The notes under the pieces: model-generated
What the model was told of the DNA's origin: nothing
Databases searched by the model: none
Seen by the model: the letters and a program-made list of their open reading frames with translations, nothing else
In this document: piece by piece, positions 41,612-50,282 of the stretch
Layout: the number at the start of each line of letters is the position of its first letter
Position numbering within the stretch: position 1 is the stretch's first letter
NCBI GenBank assembly: GCA_963710495.1
Contig: CAVQAI010000010.1
Coordinates: 1 to 64,000 of the forward strand
DNA: 64,000 nucleotides
Source of the DNA: Bog-756 sp963710495
GTDB lineage: Bacteria; Actinomycetota; Acidimicrobiia; Acidimicrobiales; RAAP-2
Direction of reading: 5' to 3'
Program-made: the position numbers and the translations under genes

Positions 41612-43201
41612 TCAGTCTGGCAGCGCCTTTCGCCCACAGGGAGCGGTGGCACAAACGGGGGCGCCCAGACGCAGGGCGAGCACCTCGGGCGGGTGTGCGC
41701 CTCCGACCGGGATGATCACGAGGCTGCCGGAGACCGACATCCATCCGTTCACTGGCCCTGGCAGCGCACGTTCCAGGACGATCCGCCCGCTCGAGCGATC
41801 GATCCCCACCAGGGTTCCCTGGTAGGTGGCGGTCAGGACCAGATCGTTGACAACGGTGGCCGCACCCGTCGGGTCGCCGGGCACTTTGGTGTCCCAGACG
41901 ACCTTGCCGGTCGTGGCGTTGATGGCCACCATGTCCCCCGGATAGGTTCCCAGCTTGCCGCCGAAGTAGGCCGTTTGATCCGGGTACAGCGTATCCGGCG
42001 CATTGAGGGTCGGAACGTAGACGATTCCTCCGGCCGAGGCGGGAGGGGTGAGTACGCCGCCGTAGGTGCCGGGAAGGACTTCGGTCGGGCCGGACAGTGC
42101 TGGCAATTCGCCGTTGTGGTGCATCCCCACCGGCGTACGCCAGCGAAGGCGTCCGGAGCTCGGATCGAAACCGAGGACATAGCCGTTCTTTCCCGTACCG
42201 ACGATGACCTTGCGTTGCGATGACCCCGGAATGTCGACGATCATCGTATGGACGAAGTCACGATCGAAGATGTCGTGAGTCGTCGCCTGGTGATACCAGA
42301 CCAGGTGCCCAGTCGAGAGGTTGAGGGCGACCGTGGAGTCCGTGTAGAGGTTGGCTCCGGGTCGGCTCGTGCCGTTCGGGTATTGAGCCGTCCCCGGGAA
42401 GGGAGCCGGGTTGGCCGTCCCCCAGAAGATCCGGTTCGCCGATGCGTCCACCGACGGCGGATACCATGCGCCGCCACCTGAATTGACGGTCGGATTGCCC
42501 CACATGTCTGGGGAGGCGACGGTGTCGAACGCCCAATCTGTGGCACCGGTTGACGCGTTGAGCGCGAACAGCCAACCCCGGTCGTCGCCGGTGTAGATGC
42601 CGCCCACGCTCACCGGGACCGTGGCGACCAGGACACGCCCGTCGACCACGGTTGGCTGGGTATCGACACCTTCGGTCGGTGTCGTCGTCAACGTACGGGA
42701 CCAGACGAGCGTGCCGTTGTTTGCATCCAGGGCGGTCACCCCGTCCCTCGTTGCCGCGAACACCTTGCCCCAACCGACGGCCACGCCGTCGGGGCCGACG
42801 GTGATACCCGTCTGCGGGCTGCGCCACGCGACTCGTCCGGTTGTGCGATCGATCGCGGCCACGGACCCGGCATCGTCTTCGACATAGACGAAGCTCCCGA
42901 CGATGACGGGGGCGGTGGTGAGGGCTCCTGTCATCGGGACAGTCCAGGCCGGAACCAAATGCGATGTCGACTTTGCGTCTATGGGCGATGCCCCGGCATC
43001 CCGAGTGTTGTCATAGTCGTGCCCAGGGAGCGGCCATTGAGCGGAACCGGCCGATACGACCTGGGGTGGCGCTCCGGCAAAGGCCTCGTTGACCGCCGGG
43101 CGTGGGGCGGGACCGGAATCGCCCGGGGACGCGCATCCGGCCACGGCCAGGCCGGCCAGCGTTGCAACCGCTCCGGCCACTCGGAAACGGTGCCATGTCA
43201 C
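41612..43201 (-). CDS. PQQ-type beta-propeller lipoprotein
   Basis: A 529-residue exported protein. The leader ends with a lipobox (TLAGLAVAGCASP), so it is probably membrane-tethered outside. The body is an eight-blade quinoprotein-like propeller with AIDRTTGRVAWRSP, ALDANNGTLVWSRTL, ALNASTGATDWAFD and AINATTGKVVWDTKV blades, plus dehydrogenase-like segments (HDIFDRDFVHTMIVDI). Whether it binds PQQ or is a BamB-like scaffold cannot be told. GTG 43201 is chosen because the signal peptide starts there; the ribosome binding site is weak. Confidence 0.85.
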   Translation of the reverse strand: MTWHRFRVAGAVATLAGLAVAGCASPGDSGPAPRPAVNEAFAGAPPQVVSAGSAQWPLPGHDYDNTRDAGASPIDAKSTSHLVPAWTVPMTGALTTAPVIVGSFVYVEDDAGSVAAIDRTTGRVAWRSPQTGITVGPDGVAVGWGKVFAATRDGVTALDANNGTLVWSRTLTTTPTEGVDTQPTVVDGRVLVATVPVSVGGIYTGDDRGWLFALNASTGATDWAFDTVASPDMWGNPTVNSGGGAWYPPSVDASANRIFWGTANPAPFPGTAQYPNGTSRPGANLYTDSTVALNLSTGHLVWYHQATTHDIFDRDFVHTMIVDIPGSSQRKVIVGTGKNGYVLGFDPSSGRLRWRTPVGMHHNGELPALSGPTEVLPGTYGGVLTPPASAGGIVYVPTLNAPDTLYPDQTAYFGGKLGTYPGDMVAINATTGKVVWDTKVPGDPTGAATVVNDLVLTATYQGTLVGIDRSSGRIVLERALPGPVNGWMSVSGSLVIIPVGGAHPPEVLALRLGAPVCATAPCGRKALPD

Positions 43202-43323
43202 GGCAGCAACATAGATGGTCGGGCCGGCTCGCGGCGGGGCTGCCGTGGCCCGTGTGCCCGGTGAGATACCCGTTGCCGGTGGTTTCGACCCCGTCGGCTG
43301 GGCGCCTGTGCGAAGGTTGCCGG

Positions 43324-44496
43324 GTGTTCTCCCTCCGATTCGCCATGAGGACGGCATCCAAGGAAGCAGAGGACCGGGCGGCGCTCTACGGCGCGGCCTT
43401 GGACATGTGTTCATGGGCCGAGACCCGGGGCGCCGTTGTTGCAGTCCTGAGCCAACACCACCGAGTCGACGACGGCTATCTTCCCTCTCCGCTCATGCTT
43501 GCCGCTGCGATCGCGGCTCGGACCGCAACCCTCCCGATCACCATTGCGGCCTTACTCATTGCGTACTACGAGCCCATCAAGCTGGCTGAGGACATGGCGG
43601 TGCTCGACCTCATCAGTCGCGGTCGAACGAGCTACGTGATCGGCATCGGTTACCGGCAGGAGGAGTTCGACCTCTTCGGAGTCGACCGGAAGCGGCGGGC
43701 GCAGCTGGTCGAGGACCGCATCGGGATCGTCCGGGCCCTGCTGGCCGGGAGCACGGTTGAGATCGGTGGCCGAACGGTGAGCACGACCCCGACGCCTTTC
43801 ACCCTGGGAGGTCCCTTCCTGGCCTACGGAGGTGGCACCGAGGCCGCCGCTCGACGTGCCGGCAGGCTTGGAATGGTGTTCATCGCCGAGACTCACAACA
43901 CGGCACTGGAGGACGCCTACCGGGACGAGGCCACTCGCGTCGGCGTGACCCCGCAGGGATGCGTCTTCCCGTCACCCGGAACTCCGCTCACCGTCTTCGT
44001 CTCCGACGACCCTGCCCGATCCTGGGCCGAGATCGGGGAGTACTTGCTCCGCGACGCGGTGAGCTATGGCCAATGGAATGCCCATCGGTCGGGGGTCGCC
44101 TCGATCTCGACGGCGACCTCGGTCGCCGAGCTTCGAGCCGAGCAGGGCGCCTACCAGATCATCACGCCCGACGAGGCTCGCTCCATCGTCGAGGCCGGCG
44201 GTGTCCTCGCTCTCCAGCCCTTGGTCGGCGGCCTTCCCCCGGAACTCGCCTGGCCCTATCTCGAGTCGGCCGCTGACGCCTGCAGGACCTACCTGAGGCT
44301 CCGGGCCGGACGGCGAACCCGGGGCCGCGGTGCGAGGATCATTGAAACGCCGATCACATCACAGCCCGGAGGCTCGGTCGGCGACCCTCGGAGAGACGCC
44401 GCGCCCGACCATCAGCGCCACCAAGAGATCGTCCTGCAGGAACCGATGGAGAGAACCGGCTCGACATCACTGATCGTGAAGGAGGAGCAACCATGA
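43324..44496 (+). CDS. LLM-class flavin-dependent oxidoreductase
   Basis: A 390-residue luciferase-like monooxygenase-fold protein using FMN or F420: VFSLRFAMRTAS start, DMCSWAETRGAVVAVLSQHH, PLMLAAAIAARTATLPI, EDMAVLDLISRGRTSYVIGIGYR and FGVDRKRRAQLVEDRI. GTG 43324 marks where family similarity begins. The last 65 residues after YLESAADACRTYL are Arg/Pro-rich and unlike the family, so the gene may have lost its normal stop or frame near 44310. Its TGA overlaps the aldo/keto reductase start (ATGA), so they are coupled. Confidence 0.85.
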   Translation: MFSLRFAMRTASKEAEDRAALYGAALDMCSWAETRGAVVAVLSQHHRVDDGYLPSPLMLAAAIAARTATLPITIAALLIAYYEPIKLAEDMAVLDLISRGRTSYVIGIGYRQEEFDLFGVDRKRRAQLVEDRIGIVRALLAGSTVEIGGRTVSTTPTPFTLGGPFLAYGGGTEAAARRAGRLGMVFIAETHNTALEDAYRDEATRVGVTPQGCVFPSPGTPLTVFVSDDPARSWAEIGEYLLRDAVSYGQWNAHRSGVASISTATSVAELRAEQGAYQIITPDEARSIVEAGGVLALQPLVGGLPPELAWPYLESAADACRTYLRLRAGRRTRGRGARIIETPITSQPGGSVGDPRRDAAPDHQRHQEIVLQEPMERTGSTSLIVKEEQP

Positions 44497-45470
44497 AACG
44501 CATCCAGCTCGGGACTCTGGAGGTTTCCCGCATCGGCCTGGGCGCCATGGGCATGTCCGCTGCCTATACCGGGGCCGGAAGTGACGATGCCGAATCCATT
44601 CGCACCATTCACCGGGCGCTCGACCTCGGCGTCACGCTCATCGACACGGCTGAGATCTACGGTCCTTTCACCAACGAGGAACTCGTCGGACGGGCCATCA
44701 AAGATCGTCGGGATCAGGTCGTGCTGGCGACGAAGTTCGGCTTCTACTCACATGCCGGCGGTGGCCCCGGCCATCTGGACAGCAGCCCGGCGAACATCCG
44801 TATCGCAATCGACGGCTCCTTGCAGCGCCTCGGTACCGACCATATCGACCTGTACTACCAACACCGGGTCGATCCGGCGACCCCCATCGAGGACACCATC
44901 GGCACCCTCGCCGACCTGGTCGCCGAAGGCAAGGTCCGCCACATCGGCCTGTCCGAGGCCTGGCTCGACACGATCCGCCGGGCCCACGCCGTCCACCCGG
45001 TCACCGCCCTGCAGTCGGAGTACTCGCTCTGGACCCGAGATCCCCAGCCGGAGGTGCTGCCCCTGCTCCGCGAGCTGGGCATCGGTCTTGTGGCCTACTC
45101 ACCGCTCGGCCACGGTTTCCTCACCGGCCAGATCCGCACCACCGACGACCTGGCGGACAACGACTTTCGCAAGACCAACCCTCGCTTCACCGGTCAGAAC
45201 CTTCAGCGCAACTTGCGGATCGCCGACGAAGTCGAGGCGGTGGCTGCCGAAGTCGGTGCCAGCCCGGCGCAGGTGGCCCTGGCCTGGATCCTGGCCCAGG
45301 GTGACGACATCGCCCCGATCCCCGGCACCAAGCGGGTTTCGCGCCTCGAGGAGAACGTCGCCGCCGACGCTATCCAGCTGACGGCCGAGCAGGTCGACCA
45401 GCTCGACAACCTCACCCCGGCCGCGGGCGACCATCACAACGAGGAGCAGATGCGCCTGCTCGAGCGATGA
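44493..45470 (+). CDS. Aldo/keto reductase
   Basis: A 325-residue NADP-dependent oxidoreductase of the YajO/AKR13 type. Start MKRIQLGTLEVSRIGLGAMGMS, catalytic Asp and Tyr in TLIDTAEIYGPFTNEELVG, Lys in VVLATKFGF, substrate strand DLYYQHRVDP and the NADP-binding end DIAPIPGTKRVSRLEENV are all present. Full length. A GAAGGAGGAGC site precedes ATG 44493, and the start overlaps the LLM gene's stop, so both oxidoreductases may act on related substrates (inference). Confidence 0.94.
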   Translation: MKRIQLGTLEVSRIGLGAMGMSAAYTGAGSDDAESIRTIHRALDLGVTLIDTAEIYGPFTNEELVGRAIKDRRDQVVLATKFGFYSHAGGGPGHLDSSPANIRIAIDGSLQRLGTDHIDLYYQHRVDPATPIEDTIGTLADLVAEGKVRHIGLSEAWLDTIRRAHAVHPVTALQSEYSLWTRDPQPEVLPLLRELGIGLVAYSPLGHGFLTGQIRTTDDLADNDFRKTNPRFTGQNLQRNLRIADEVEAVAAEVGASPAQVALAWILAQGDDIAPIPGTKRVSRLEENVAADAIQLTAEQVDQLDNLTPAAGDHHNEEQMRLLER

Positions 45471-45570
45471 CCCGGCTGTCGCCCGTCGTTGCCCACTCGC
45501 CGCCGCGGCGCGGCCACGGGTTCGGGCCCGACATAGAGCGCCCACGTCGACAGGCCTCCGGGTCCGAACA

Positions 45571-45583
45571 CTTGCACCGCAAG
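45571..45583. promoter_or_regulatory. Dyad upstream of PadR gene
   Basis: CTTGC and GCAAG around ACC, 16 bases before the PadR start, next to GCTAG and CTAGC. Possible PadR operator; short and therefore weak. Confidence 0.35.
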
Positions 45584-45599
45584 CTAGCCACCCACTAGC

Positions 45600-45962
45600 A
45601 TGTCTCGCATGATAGAGAGCGGAGGACGCCGTACCCAGCTGCTCCGCGGCGTGCTGGACCTGTGTCTGTTGGCGGTGATGGGAGAGGGCCCGGCTTACGG
45701 CTACGAGATGACCAGGCGGCTCGGGGCTCGGGGGCTCTCCATCGTCGGGGAAGGATCGATCTACCCCTTGCTGGGCCGACTCGAGAGGGACGGCCTGGTC
45801 GACACCCATCGGGCCGCCAGCAACGGTGGCCCGCCTCGGAAGTACTACCGCCTCTCGCGCCAGGGCGAGCGAGCGTTGACCGCCGGCATCTCCGAATGGC
45901 AGGCGACACGAGACGCCGTCGACACGGTACTGGGGCTCGTCAAGACGGAGGTGGGCTCATGA
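45600..45962 (+). CDS. PadR-family regulator
   Basis: A 120-residue PadR protein: TQLLRGVLDLCLLAVMGEGPAYGYEMTR, SIVGEGSIYPLLGRLERDG, RKYYRLSRQGERAL. The ATG at 45600 lacks a strong site; ATG 45609 is an alternative. The stop overlaps the next gene (ATGA at 45959-45962). Third PadR module in the window and second with a membrane partner. Confidence 0.9.
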   Translation: MSRMIESGGRRTQLLRGVLDLCLLAVMGEGPAYGYEMTRRLGARGLSIVGEGSIYPLLGRLERDGLVDTHRAASNGGPPRKYYRLSRQGERALTAGISEWQATRDAVDTVLGLVKTEVGS

Positions 45963-46546
45963 GCCGGTTCGTGGACGAATGTCGTAAGGAGTGGAAGCGA
46001 CTCGGTGTGCCGGAGGCCGTATCCAGCGAGATGGCGTCAGACCTGGCCGCCGATCTGGCCGAAGCCGAAGCCGATGGGGTTTCGCCCGAGGAGGTGCTCG
46101 GCAACGGTGTCTTCGATGCCAGGTCGTTCGCGGCCTCGTGGGCCACCGCTCGGGGCGTCGTGGACCCCGGCCCGAGCGTCCCACCTTCGATGTGGCGACC
46201 GCCCTGGAGGGTGGCCGTGAGCGCCGCGGCCTCCTTGTTCGCCTTGGCGGTGGGGTTTCTCCTCCTTGTCGCCCGCCAGGGGTCGTCGGTCGCCGAAGCG
46301 GCGGTCCGCCGTTCCATCAATCTGCCGGCTCCGGGACTCGGCGGCCCCCGCCGGTTCACGTTCGTGGGACCTCCGCTGCCCGGCCACCTGATGTTCCAGG
46401 AGAGCACGCTTCACACGCTCGGTTGCGCCTTGTGGATCGCCGGCCTTCTGGGAGTGGGCCTCACGTTCTGGCTCTGGAAGTCGTGGTCGGCCCGAAGGCC
46501 CCCGCCCGGCTTCGACGAGGACGTTCGACGACCCACCTACCTGTGA
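45959..46546 (+). CDS. HAAS-like membrane protein partnered with PadR
   Basis: A 195-residue protein. The N-terminal 60 residues (FVDECRKEWKRLGVPEAVSSEMASDL, then AEAEADGVSPEEVLG) match the helical HAAS/DUF1700-type domain usually encoded after PadR. Two membrane helices follow (VAVSAAASLFALAVGFLLLV and LGCALWIAGLLGVGLTFWLW). Such proteins are thought to act with the regulator at the membrane. The start is fixed by the ATGA overlap. Function unknown. Confidence 0.85.
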   Translation: MSRFVDECRKEWKRLGVPEAVSSEMASDLAADLAEAEADGVSPEEVLGNGVFDARSFAASWATARGVVDPGPSVPPSMWRPPWRVAVSAAASLFALAVGFLLLVARQGSSVAEAAVRRSINLPAPGLGGPRRFTFVGPPLPGHLMFQESTLHTLGCALWIAGLLGVGLTFWLWKSWSARRPPPGFDEDVRRPTYL

Positions 46547-46988
46547 CGCTGCCCGCCTACCTGTGACACCGACGAGCGGCGAGCTCGGTGGGCCCCCGGG
46601 CTCTTGAAGCGCCGAGCGGCCCCGGCTGGCGCCACCATTCCGGGTGCGACCGCCCCCACCTCGTGCGTACCTTGCTCTCCGGCGAGGAAGCCGAGCGTCA
46701 TGACCAGACCAGGCCCAGCTAGCCCGACGAGCTGATCGACGAGGCGTTCGGCGCCCACCCGGCAATCGTCGGTCCGCCATGTCGGCGGTGGCGCCGGGAT
46801 CGGCGTCCCGGCTCATGGCCGCGCCGATGGTGGTGGGTTCCTGCGCTCCGCGCAGATTGTGGTGGGTGCAGCGCGCTCCGCGTCAGAACGGCTTAGCGAT
46901 TGACGTCCAGGAGGGGAAGCTCGAGATCAGCCCGTTGCGTGGGCCGATGGCGCTGCACTACGTTCGCCAGCGGGTGGGAGGCAGTTGG
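46547..46988. other. No gene recognised
   Basis: About 440 bases between the HAAS-like gene and the metallophosphoesterase. The latter's frame is open back to 46779 but has no signal-peptide character before ATG 46989. Confidence 0.45.
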
Positions 46989-49883
46989 ATGGGGCAGCGG
47001 TTCACGTTGGTGTTGGCGGCCGTGGTGGCGGCGATGGCTGCCGTGGTCGCGGTCGCGTTCCCCGTCGTCGGTGCCGGCGCAGCCGGTGGCAATCCGGTGT
47101 CCGTGACCCCCTTGAGCGGGTTCGACGCCCAGCTCACCCGCGCTCCCTACGTCACCGACCTCACCCAGACCTCCGCCGATGTGACTTGGGCCACGACCGT
47201 CTCGACCCCGGGCACACTCAAGTGGGGGACCGGTTCGAACTGCACCGCCACCACGGTGGCGGTCCCGTCGAGCCTGCCGGCGCTGGTCAACGGCCCCTCG
47301 CCCACGAGCGCCACGGCGCGGGATTTCACGGTCGGCTCCTTGACCGAGTACCAGTCGACGGTGACCATCTCGGGCCTCTCGCCGAACACCACCTACTGCT
47401 ACCGCATCTTCTTGGGGACCACCGACCTGCTCGGCAGCTCGCAGACCTTCACCACGCTGGCCGCCGCCGGCGCCAGCTCGTCGGTGTCATTCGACGTGGT
47501 CGGGGACCTGGGTGAGACCTACTACACCACGGCCGGGGCGCCCTTCCCGGGTGCCGTGGCCAACTACAACCCCGATCAGGCTGCCATCGACAAGCTGATC
47601 GGCGCATCGGGCGCCCAATTCCTGCTCACCGCCGGTGACGTCGCCTATAGCGGCGGGACGCAGACCGACTACGGGGACCTGCAGAAGACGGGGCCAGAGG
47701 TCAGCGACATGTTCGGTCCCTCCTACTGGCCGCAGACCGGTGGGCTACCCACCTTCGGGAGCGTCGGCAACCACGGGCAGAACGTGGACAGCCTGCGCAA
47801 CTGGCCCGAGTCCAACACCACCGCCTCCTCCGGCGGGGTGTACGCCTATGACTCGTATCCCGGCGGTGTGGACGGGACCACCGCCAGCAGCGCTCCGGAC
47901 GAGTGGTACGCCTTCTCCACCGGGAACGTGCGCATCTACGTGCTGGACGCCGGCTGGGCCAACGGCGATGTCGGCACGGCCGACATCTACAAGGTCGATT
48001 ACGACAACCACTGGGCTCCGGGCTCGCCCGAGTACCAGTGGCTGGCGAACGATCTGGCCAGTCATCCGGGCGGTGTGAAGATGGCCGTGTTCCACTTCCC
48101 CCTCCGGTCTGACAATTCAACCGAGTCGAGCGACGTCTACCTGCAGAACAGCTCGGCCAATCCGAACGCCTCGACCAGCCTGGAGGCGCTCCTCGCCGCC
48201 AACGGGGTCTCCATCGCCTTCAACGGCCACGCTCACACCTACCAGCGCATCAACCCACGCGTACCCGGCGAGATCACCAACTACGTCACCGGCGGCGGCG
48301 GCGGCGTGCTCGAGCCGGTGGACGGGGGTTGCTCGAGTCTCTTCGGGAGCGCCGACGTCTACGCGCTCGGCTGGAGCCCCACCAGCAACTCGGGGTCGAA
48401 CTGCGGCGCGGGCAGCTCGACGCCCACCTCGGCGGCCCAGGTGTACAACTTCCTGGAGGTCACCGTCACCGGAAGCACCATCGTGGTGAACGGCGTCAAC
48501 GCCGAGGGCAAGTCCTTCGACACGCAGAAATACACGGCCGCCGGCAACTCGTCCACACCCTCGACACCCGGATTGGTCACCGCCGCGGCAACCTCGTCGA
48601 CCTCGATCCAGGTCAGTTGGAGCCCCTCGACCGAGACGGGCGGCACCATCACCGGCTACGAGGTCCTTCGGAAGGGCCCGGGCAGCACCTACAGCCCGGT
48701 GGCCACGCTCCCCGGGACGTCGACGAGCTATGTGGATCCCTCGGTGCAGCCGGGGATCCGGTTCACCTATGAGGTCGTCGCCAGTGACAACAAGAGCCTC
48801 AGCTCGTCACCGGGGATATCGAACTCGGTGGCCACGCCCACCATCCCCGGCAGCGTCACGGCCGCGGCCACGTCCGGCACGTCCGTCCAGCTGAACTGGA
48901 CGACTTCCACCGAAGCCGGTGGCAGCATCCAGTCGTATGAGATCGGCCGGAACGGCGCGACCATCAACACCGTGCCTGCCTCGACGAGTTACACCGATAC
49001 CACGGCCCAGCCGGGGATGACCTACACCTACTCCGTGACCGCCATCGACGGCATCGGCGCGCCCTCGACCCCGGCCGGCTCCAACCCGGTGACCACGCCC
49101 GGTCAGGCGCCGGTGGCATCCACCGGCGGGTGCATGAACCACCTCCCGGCGGGCCAGGTCGTCGGGTCAGCCGCCTTGAGCAACGGAGCCGGGTACTACA
49201 TGGTCGACAGCCAGGGCGATGTGGCCGCGTTCGGCGCCGCCACGTGCTACGGCGCCATGACCGGCACCCCGCTCAATCGGCCCATCGTCGGCATGGCCGT
49301 CGACCCGGCCACCGGTGGGTACTGGCTGGTGGCCTCGGACGGCGGCATCTTCTCCTTCAACGCGCCCTTCTTCGGGTCCACCGGCGCCATCCGCCTGAAC
49401 AGGCCCATCGTCGGCATGACCTCGACGCCGGGCGGCGCCGGCTATTGGATGGTGGCCTCCGACGGCGGGATCTTCAGCTTCGGCAATGCGCCTTTCTTCG
49501 GCTCGACGGGCAACCTCGTCCTCAACCGACCGGTGGTGGGAATGGGTCTCGACCCGGCCACCGGTGGGTACTGGCTGGTGGCCTCGGACGGCGGCATCTT
49601 CTCCTTCAACGCGCCCTTCTTCGGGTCCACCGGCGCCATTCGGCTCAACCAACCGGTCGTTGGCATGATCACCTCGCCCGATGGCGGCGGTTACCGATTG
49701 ATCGCCTCCGATGGTGGCGTCTTCTGCTTCAACGAACCGTTCCTCGGCTCCACCGGCAACATCGTCCTCAACAGACCGGTGATCGGCGGTCTCGGCAACG
49801 CCGCCACCGGTGGCTACTGGCTGACCGCGTCCGACGGCGGTGTGTTCTCCTTCAACGCACCGTTCCTCGGTTCGGCCGCGTGA
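46989..49883 (+). CDS. Secreted metallophosphoesterase with FnIII and C-terminal repeat domain
   Basis: A 964-residue exported protein. Signal peptide (FTLVLAAVVAAMAAVVAVAF), an N-terminal Ig-like domain of purple-acid-phosphatase type (APYVTDLTQTSADVTWATTV), then a calcineurin-like phosphoesterase with VVGDLGE, AGDVAYSGG, GNHGQN, KMAVFHFP and NGHAHTYQR as the five metal-binding blocks. Two FnIII modules follow (PGLVTAAATSSTSIQVSW and PGSVTAAATSGTSVQLNW). The last 230 residues are repeats of the GGYWLVASDGGIFSF / FGSTG type seen in actinobacterial surface proteins. Expected: secreted phosphatase anchored or targeted by its repeats. Start chosen at the signal peptide; GGGAGG upstream. Confidence 0.9.
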   Translation: MGQRFTLVLAAVVAAMAAVVAVAFPVVGAGAAGGNPVSVTPLSGFDAQLTRAPYVTDLTQTSADVTWATTVSTPGTLKWGTGSNCTATTVAVPSSLPALVNGPSPTSATARDFTVGSLTEYQSTVTISGLSPNTTYCYRIFLGTTDLLGSSQTFTTLAAAGASSSVSFDVVGDLGETYYTTAGAPFPGAVANYNPDQAAIDKLIGASGAQFLLTAGDVAYSGGTQTDYGDLQKTGPEVSDMFGPSYWPQTGGLPTFGSVGNHGQNVDSLRNWPESNTTASSGGVYAYDSYPGGVDGTTASSAPDEWYAFSTGNVRIYVLDAGWANGDVGTADIYKVDYDNHWAPGSPEYQWLANDLASHPGGVKMAVFHFPLRSDNSTESSDVYLQNSSANPNASTSLEALLAANGVSIAFNGHAHTYQRINPRVPGEITNYVTGGGGGVLEPVDGGCSSLFGSADVYALGWSPTSNSGSNCGAGSSTPTSAAQVYNFLEVTVTGSTIVVNGVNAEGKSFDTQKYTAAGNSSTPSTPGLVTAAATSSTSIQVSWSPSTETGGTITGYEVLRKGPGSTYSPVATLPGTSTSYVDPSVQPGIRFTYEVVASDNKSLSSSPGISNSVATPTIPGSVTAAATSGTSVQLNWTTSTEAGGSIQSYEIGRNGATINTVPASTSYTDTTAQPGMTYTYSVTAIDGIGAPSTPAGSNPVTTPGQAPVASTGGCMNHLPAGQVVGSAALSNGAGYYMVDSQGDVAAFGAATCYGAMTGTPLNRPIVGMAVDPATGGYWLVASDGGIFSFNAPFFGSTGAIRLNRPIVGMTSTPGGAGYWMVASDGGIFSFGNAPFFGSTGNLVLNRPVVGMGLDPATGGYWLVASDGGIFSFNAPFFGSTGAIRLNQPVVGMITSPDGGGYRLIASDGGVFCFNEPFLGSTGNIVLNRPVIGGLGNAATGGYWLTASDGGVFSFNAPFLGSAA
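49302..49390 (+). repeat. Intragenic 89-bp repeat, copy 1
   Basis: Identical to 49551-49639, period 249 bp (83 codons), within the C-terminal repeat domain of the metallophosphoesterase. Perfect identity suggests recent duplication or conversion. Confidence 0.9.
49551..49639 (+). repeat. Intragenic 89-bp repeat, copy 2
   Basis: Second perfect copy of the segment at 49302-49390. Confidence 0.9.
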
Positions 49884-50010
49884 TCCACCGTCCGCTCCAG
49901 CCGGGGTACCGCCAGCCCGGACGGTGACGCCTGAGCGACCCCCACCGACCTGCGTTCCCGTCCTGTCGCCGACGCCGACTGTGCGGACCGGCGGTAGGGT
50001 CGAGCAGCAC

Positions 50011-50205
50011 ATGGCCGATCACTATGCGGAGGCGTTCAGCACCATGCCGGGTCGGTGCTTTCGGTTTACCCATGCCGGCACCGGGCACGCCGAGCACTGC
50101 TCGAATCCGGTCGTGTGCACCGGCCGGTTCACCGACGGCAACGGGACGACGTGGACGGTCGATGCCTGCGCCGATCACCGGGTCGACCTGGAGCCCGTCC
50201 GATAG
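50011..50205 (+). CDS. Small Cys/His protein
   Basis: A 64-residue protein, unknown family: MADHYAEAFSTMPGRCFRF, HAGTGHAEHCSNPVVCTGRF, TWTVDACADHRVDLEPVR. Four Cys and several His in a compact pattern suggest a metal site or small zinc-ribbon. ATG 50011 lacks a strong ribosome binding site. Convergent with the LCP gene, which ends 77 bases away. Confidence 0.55.
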   Translation: MADHYAEAFSTMPGRCFRFTHAGTGHAEHCSNPVVCTGRFTDGNGTTWTVDACADHRVDLEPVR

Positions 50206-50282
50206 GGCGCACCAGGTCGCGTCGCCGAGGAAGGTCGGGGCGGGCCCGGTAACCGGCGACGGGCAGCGCTCCGAGCGGTGAC

